Origin: Porogramme epimiltina
Taxonomy: Eukaryota; Basidiomycota; Agaricomycetes; Polyporales; Polyporaceae
Direction of reading: 5' to 3'
Assembly (NCBI GenBank): GCA_900155495.1
Contig: FTLJ01001136.1
Coordinates: 1-45,742, forward strand
DNA: 45,742 nt
Part shown: one piece after another, positions 41,782 through 45,742 of the stretch
Layout of the letters: each line of letters begins with the position of its first letter
Numbering within the stretch: position 1 is the stretch's first letter
Position numbers and translations under genes: made by a program
The notes under the pieces: model-generated
The model's input: only the letters and a program-made list of their open reading frames with translations
Told to the model about the DNA's origin: nothing
Database searches by the model: none

Positions 41782-44700
41782 ATGGCCGATTACAACGAGA
41801 AGAGCCCGCGGCGGGGCAAGCACGCAGACGAGATTCCCGTTCCCGTCGCCGCCCTCCCTCCCCGCACGCCCTCTGTTACTCGCGTTCAACGAGCCTTGAA
41901 ATGCATCCTGAAGCTCGCTATCGTCGCATGGCTTGTTGTTTGGATCTCCCGCTGGTCGCGCACCATGTCCGAGCGTGAGCTCGATGCTCACGAGGGCCGT
42001 TGGGTTGGTCGGGTCTTCTCGCAGGCACATACTTGGTCCCCGTTCAGAGTGCCCTATGGCAAGAAAGCGGAGAAGCTCTTCCTGTGCGTATCCTTCCTCG
42101 AATGTCTCTCCCGCTTCCGTCTCCTGACTAGCGTATCGCTACACGTTTCCAGCACGGTCCCGAACCCAGAGAGCGCACAGGCCGCCTCGCGCCAGTATAC
42201 TGCGAAGCCGCATATGGCTGGCACCTCGGGCGACTTCGAGACCGCGACCGCGTTCCTGCGCCTCCTCCAGAGGGAACTTGGCGTGCACTCGTCGCACAAG
42301 CTCCCGCTCTTCGACGCCGGCTCGTCTGAGTCGCGCGACGCGACGCTCGGGATCCCCAAGCTCGCGCGCCCTGCGGCATGGATCGACACGTACTACCCGG
42401 TCATGAACACGCCCCTGGACCACAGCGTGGAGGTCCTCGACGAGGAGGGGAACGTCGTGTGGCGCGCGGAGCTCGAAGAGGTCGCGGACGACACGGACCC
42501 GGACGCGGGGAAGTACTACGACGCGATTACGACCTGGCATGGTCTCAGCCGGGGCGGGAGCGCGCAGGGCAAGCTGGTCTACGCGAACTACGGACGGAAG
42601 GAGGACTACGACGCGCTCGTTGAGCAAGGTGAGTTGCCCGACTTCGAAGTCACGCCATTTTCAAGCTCAAGGAAGACGCTTTTAGGCGTTGATATGAACG
42701 GGGCCATCATTATCACCCGGTACGGTGGAATCTTCCGCGGGTTGAAGGTGCGCCGTCTGTCCTGACGATGCTGCGGGTTTGCCTTCTCAGCTTTGAGTCA
42801 GGTCAAAGGAGCTCAGGAGCACGGTGCAGCTGCCTGTTTGATTTACTCTGACCCCCGCGACGACGGTACGGTCACCGTTGATAACGGCTATGCGCCGTAA
42901 GTGTCAATTTGATCATGAGAAGAGCCATATAAATGTCCTCACACGCTGCTTCGCTATAGATATCCGTGGGGCCCTGCTCGTAACCCTAACTCTGTCCAAA
43001 GGGGCAGCACTCAGTTCCTTTCTATCTACCCGGGGTAGGTATATCACCTGGCATTCAGGTTCTAGCCTCTGACCGCGGTCGAAACTTGTCCCGTAGAGAC
43101 CCCACTACCCCCGGATACCCGTCTTACGAGAACAGCACTCGCACGGATGGAACCAACATTCCTTCCATACCAAGCCTTCCCATTTCTTGGGCGAATGCCG
43201 CGATCCTTTTGGAAGAGATAAAACTTTACGGGATGAACCGCACGGTGAAGGTCGTCAATAATGGTAAACAACGTATACAAGAGGTTTTTACCTGCACTAA
43301 CCCGTAAACTTACAGTCGATGACAAGGTCATTCCCATCTGGAACACTATGGGTGTCATTCCGGGTCACATTAAGGATGAGGTGGTTGTCATTGGAAACCA
43401 CCGCGATGGTATGACTTGACTCTGCTTTGTTCATCGGCCGGTCATTTAAACGCTGTTTGCAGCGTGGGTCATGGGTGGAGCCGATCCTTCCTCTGGGACC
43501 GCTTCGATTCACGAAGTCATTCGCGGCCTCGGGCATCTTCTCCGGCGTGGTTGGACGCCCCTCCGAACCATCGTCATTGCAAGCTGGGACGCCGAGGAAT
43601 ATGGCCTCATTGGCAGTACAGAATGGGGTGAAGACTTTGCAGACTGGATTGACGAGCACGTTGTGGCGTACCTCAACCTTGGTAGGTTGTTACTACCGCG
43701 AATGTTCATGCACTTGCTCATCAGCTCTCTTAGATGGTGCCGCGTCAGGGTCCCGCTTCAGCGTCTTGGCAACGCCGTCACTCGCCCACCTCTCGCGCGG
43801 CGCCGCCGAGGACATCGAACATCCTACAAAACCTAATAAGACGCTCTGGGATGCTACGAAAGACAGGGGCGTCCTCCTGGGCAATCACACCGACAGCGAG
43901 ACGCTTGCCAACTTCGAAGCTGAGGAGGCCGAGCTTGCTGCTTCCTCTCTCGGCGTTGGTCTTTTAGGTTCGGGCAGCGACTTCACCGTATTTGTTCAGC
44001 GGAACGGCGTACGTTATCGATATCCTTTGTCAGCCCCATATATTCATCCGACCCTACACAGATCGCTTCCACCAATGGCGGATTTTCTTCCACACTTCAA
44101 GACCCTGTGTATCACTATCACTCGGTCTTCGACACTCACCGATGGCAAAACGTGTATGGCGACCCTGGCTTCTTGCGCCATACGGCGGTCGCCAAGCACT
44201 TGGGCCTCCAAACTCTCCGCCTCGCTGATGCTATCATCCTCCCAATCAACACCACCCATCATGCCCTCGAGCTAGAGGCTTACCTCGAGAAGTTGGTTCT
44301 CTAATACTCACGCGTCCACCTTTTACTAACCAGTATGTCATCATGCAATAGAGTCGAGGGCATCGCCGCGACCACCTCTTTCAACGTCGACTTCACTGGC
44401 CTCCGCTCTGCCATCCACGACCTCCAGAGCGCAAGCGCCGAGCTCGACCACGAGAAGGCCGCAGCCGAGCGTGCTCTGCACAAGCTCCTCCGCCGCTTCG
44501 CCCACCGCCACTTCTGGCGGCGCACCTTCTCGTCCACCCTCTGCCGCCTCCGCGCCATCTTCACCGGCGGCGGCAGTTGCGCGAGCGACGTCGGTCTCAT
44601 CACCGCGACGCCGATCCCGGCGGCCCCTCGCGAGGCAGGCAAGGCGTTCGAGTGCGCGTCCATGCCCACGAACGGCGGCGCGGCCAAGTCCGGTCTCCTC

Positions 44701-45181
44701 CCCTTCCGGCCCGCGCAGTCGCGCGTCGGACGGGCGCCGGCCTGGGCTCGTGAGCGTGGGCGTGCTCTGGTACCGGTTTCCGCTGAAGAGCAGGAGCACT
44801 GGGCGGATGCGTCGGGAGTCGAGGCACTGGATAAGGGGAAAAGGTTCCCTGTGAAGAAGTTCCGCAAGGCGGCGAAGCGGGTGCAGGCTGCAAACGCGAA
44901 GCTCGTCGCTTTCGAGCACGGCTTCATCCACGAGGACGGTATCAAGGATCGCGAATGGTACCGTAACCTCGACGTTGCTCCGGGCAAGTGGCTTGGTAAG
45001 TCCATTCATATATAAAGGAGATGTTCGGTGACCGATATTGGCTACGTTAGGATACGGCGCAACGACGTTCCCAGCTCTCACAGAGGCATTCACGATCGAG
45101 AAGAACGCAACGCTCGCAGAATACGAGGCGAAGCGGTTGCAAACTCTCATCGAGGGCATCACCAAGACCATCAAGGTATAA
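41782..45181 (+). CDS. M28 family membrane peptidase, glutamate carboxypeptidase II / Vps70-like (copy 2)
   Basis: Starts MADYNEKSPRRGKHADEIPV at 41782; the first intron is about 42084-42152; it ends EGITKTIKV at 45181. Same order as copy 1: cytosolic N-terminus, one span (LKLAIVAWLVVWI), then YPVMNTPLDHS, a PA domain (YANYGRKEDYD, CLIYSDPRDDG), and M28 domain. Zinc and catalytic positions are intact: GNHRDAWVMGGADPSSG, WDAEEYG, YLNLD and YHYHSVFD. The C-terminal helical domain ends GKWLGYGATTFPALTE and so on. The helical domain has an extra segment of about 70 residues (44550-44830) absent from copy 1, rich in Ala/Gly/Pro/Arg. It could be an insertion or an unrecognised intron. The first intron sits at the same codon and phase as in copy 1, so the two are true paralogues. 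Confidence 0.87.
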
Positions 45182-45742
45182 ACACATTCTGGACCGTTTT
45201 GTATAATATGTAGTCTGCTTGGACGGAGGACTGGGATATATATTTATGGGCCGTATCTGCTGACGGCCAAGATCAAAATAGCTACAAGGGAGGGACAACA
45301 CGACGACAAAGGTTATACACGGATGCAGTACGAGTGCCTGATGGCGGACACTAGAAGAGAGAGGCCAAGAATGTGGTAGAAAGAAGGGACAATATAGAGT
45401 CTCAGACGTGGTAGTCTTGGATTGTAAAGTAACTATGCCACACCAGTTGAGGCGGCGAGTCTAGTTCTGCTCGCGGGGATGAGACGGCGAATGACGTGCA
45501 TGCTACCCGGAAGCTGGCCAAGGAGACGGTCCGTGGTATCCTCTTCCTGAAGGTTTGTCGGAGAACGCGAAGTGAATATGGCACACATTGGCAGGGTGTG
45601 GTGCACGAGAGGGTCCTTCCGGGTGAGTACTGCCATCAGACTGGGGTTGTTGCGCGGAAGGCATATGGGTCTGAGGACGGAAGCGCCTTTCGGCGGGGGC
45701 GGGGGCGGTAGGGGGTGGACTGGGGCTAGGGTGGGCCTGGGG
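45182..45742 (-). other. Right-edge region with a possible 3' exon of a minus-strand gene
   Basis: A minus-strand frame from the window edge region down to about 45433 reads PRNNPSLMAVLTRKDPLVHH, then CAIFTSRSPTNLQEEDTTDR and SMHVIRRLIPASRT, ending TGVA. It looks less repetitive than nearby shadow frames and lies tail-to-tail with M28 copy 2. It may be the last exon of a gene that begins beyond the window. No family is recognised. Confidence 0.25.

Noticed and set aside
1..45742. tRNA or rRNA genes
   Set aside because: I looked for T-arm consensus (GTTCRA-type) with pairable arms in the intergenic gaps and found none convincing. A tRNAscan run would settle it.

Overview
The window reads as a gene-dense stretch of an Agaricomycete (basidiomycete) genome, probably Polyporales-like. 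The reasons are: coding regions split by many 45-80 bp GT-AG introns, GC-rich exons, short intergenic gaps with head-to-head and tail-to-tail gene pairs, and a recognisable fungal gene set. There are no bacterial operons, tRNAs, CRISPR arrays or transposons that I can support. Gene models were spliced by eye, so exon ends are best estimates.

Left part (1-21.4 kb), mostly conserved genes: a KRE6/SKN1-type GH16 beta-glucan synthesis protein (+), PEX14 peroxin (-), an M28 glutamate-carboxypeptidase/Vps70-like membrane peptidase (+), an FMN-dependent 2-hydroxyacid oxidase (+), an unknown coiled-coil/zinc-finger-like protein (-), an aldehyde dehydrogenase (+), the ESCRT-III protein VPS60/CHMP5 (-), a FIST-domain protein (+) and a 2-oxoglutarate/Fe(II) dioxygenase (-).

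Middle part (22.0-34.6 kb), accessory island: five apparently complete genes plus one 3' remnant of an uncharacterised family, all on the + strand. I call them F1-F6 in order. Each intact protein has a proline/serine-rich N-terminus, one membrane segment, a charged stalk of very variable length and a C-terminal domain with eight conserved cysteines. In all copies the fifth cysteine is carried by a phase-0 microexon of 21-36 nt. A direct tandem duplication of about 3.8 kb (26032-29828 and 29829-33611) doubled one family gene together with the convergent BTB-domain gene. One BTB copy became a truncated, nonsense-bearing pseudogene, and a headless 3' fragment of F3 (F5) was left at the junction. 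This array is the most novel item here.

Right part (34.9-45.7 kb), conserved genes again: Rab7/YPT7 GTPase (-), a membrane-anchored spermidine-synthase-fold protein (-), glycogen branching enzyme GLC3 (+), and a second M28/Vps70-like peptidase (+) paralogous to the one at 6-9 kb. A possible 3' end of another minus-strand gene lies at the right edge.

How the genes work together: PEX14, VPS60, YPT7 and the Vps70-like peptidases are organelle and endosome/vacuole functions, and KRE6-like and GLC3 are glucan metabolism. Their proximity looks like ordinary fungal gene order, not a functional cluster. The F array with its BTB neighbour is the only part that looks like a rapidly evolving local system.
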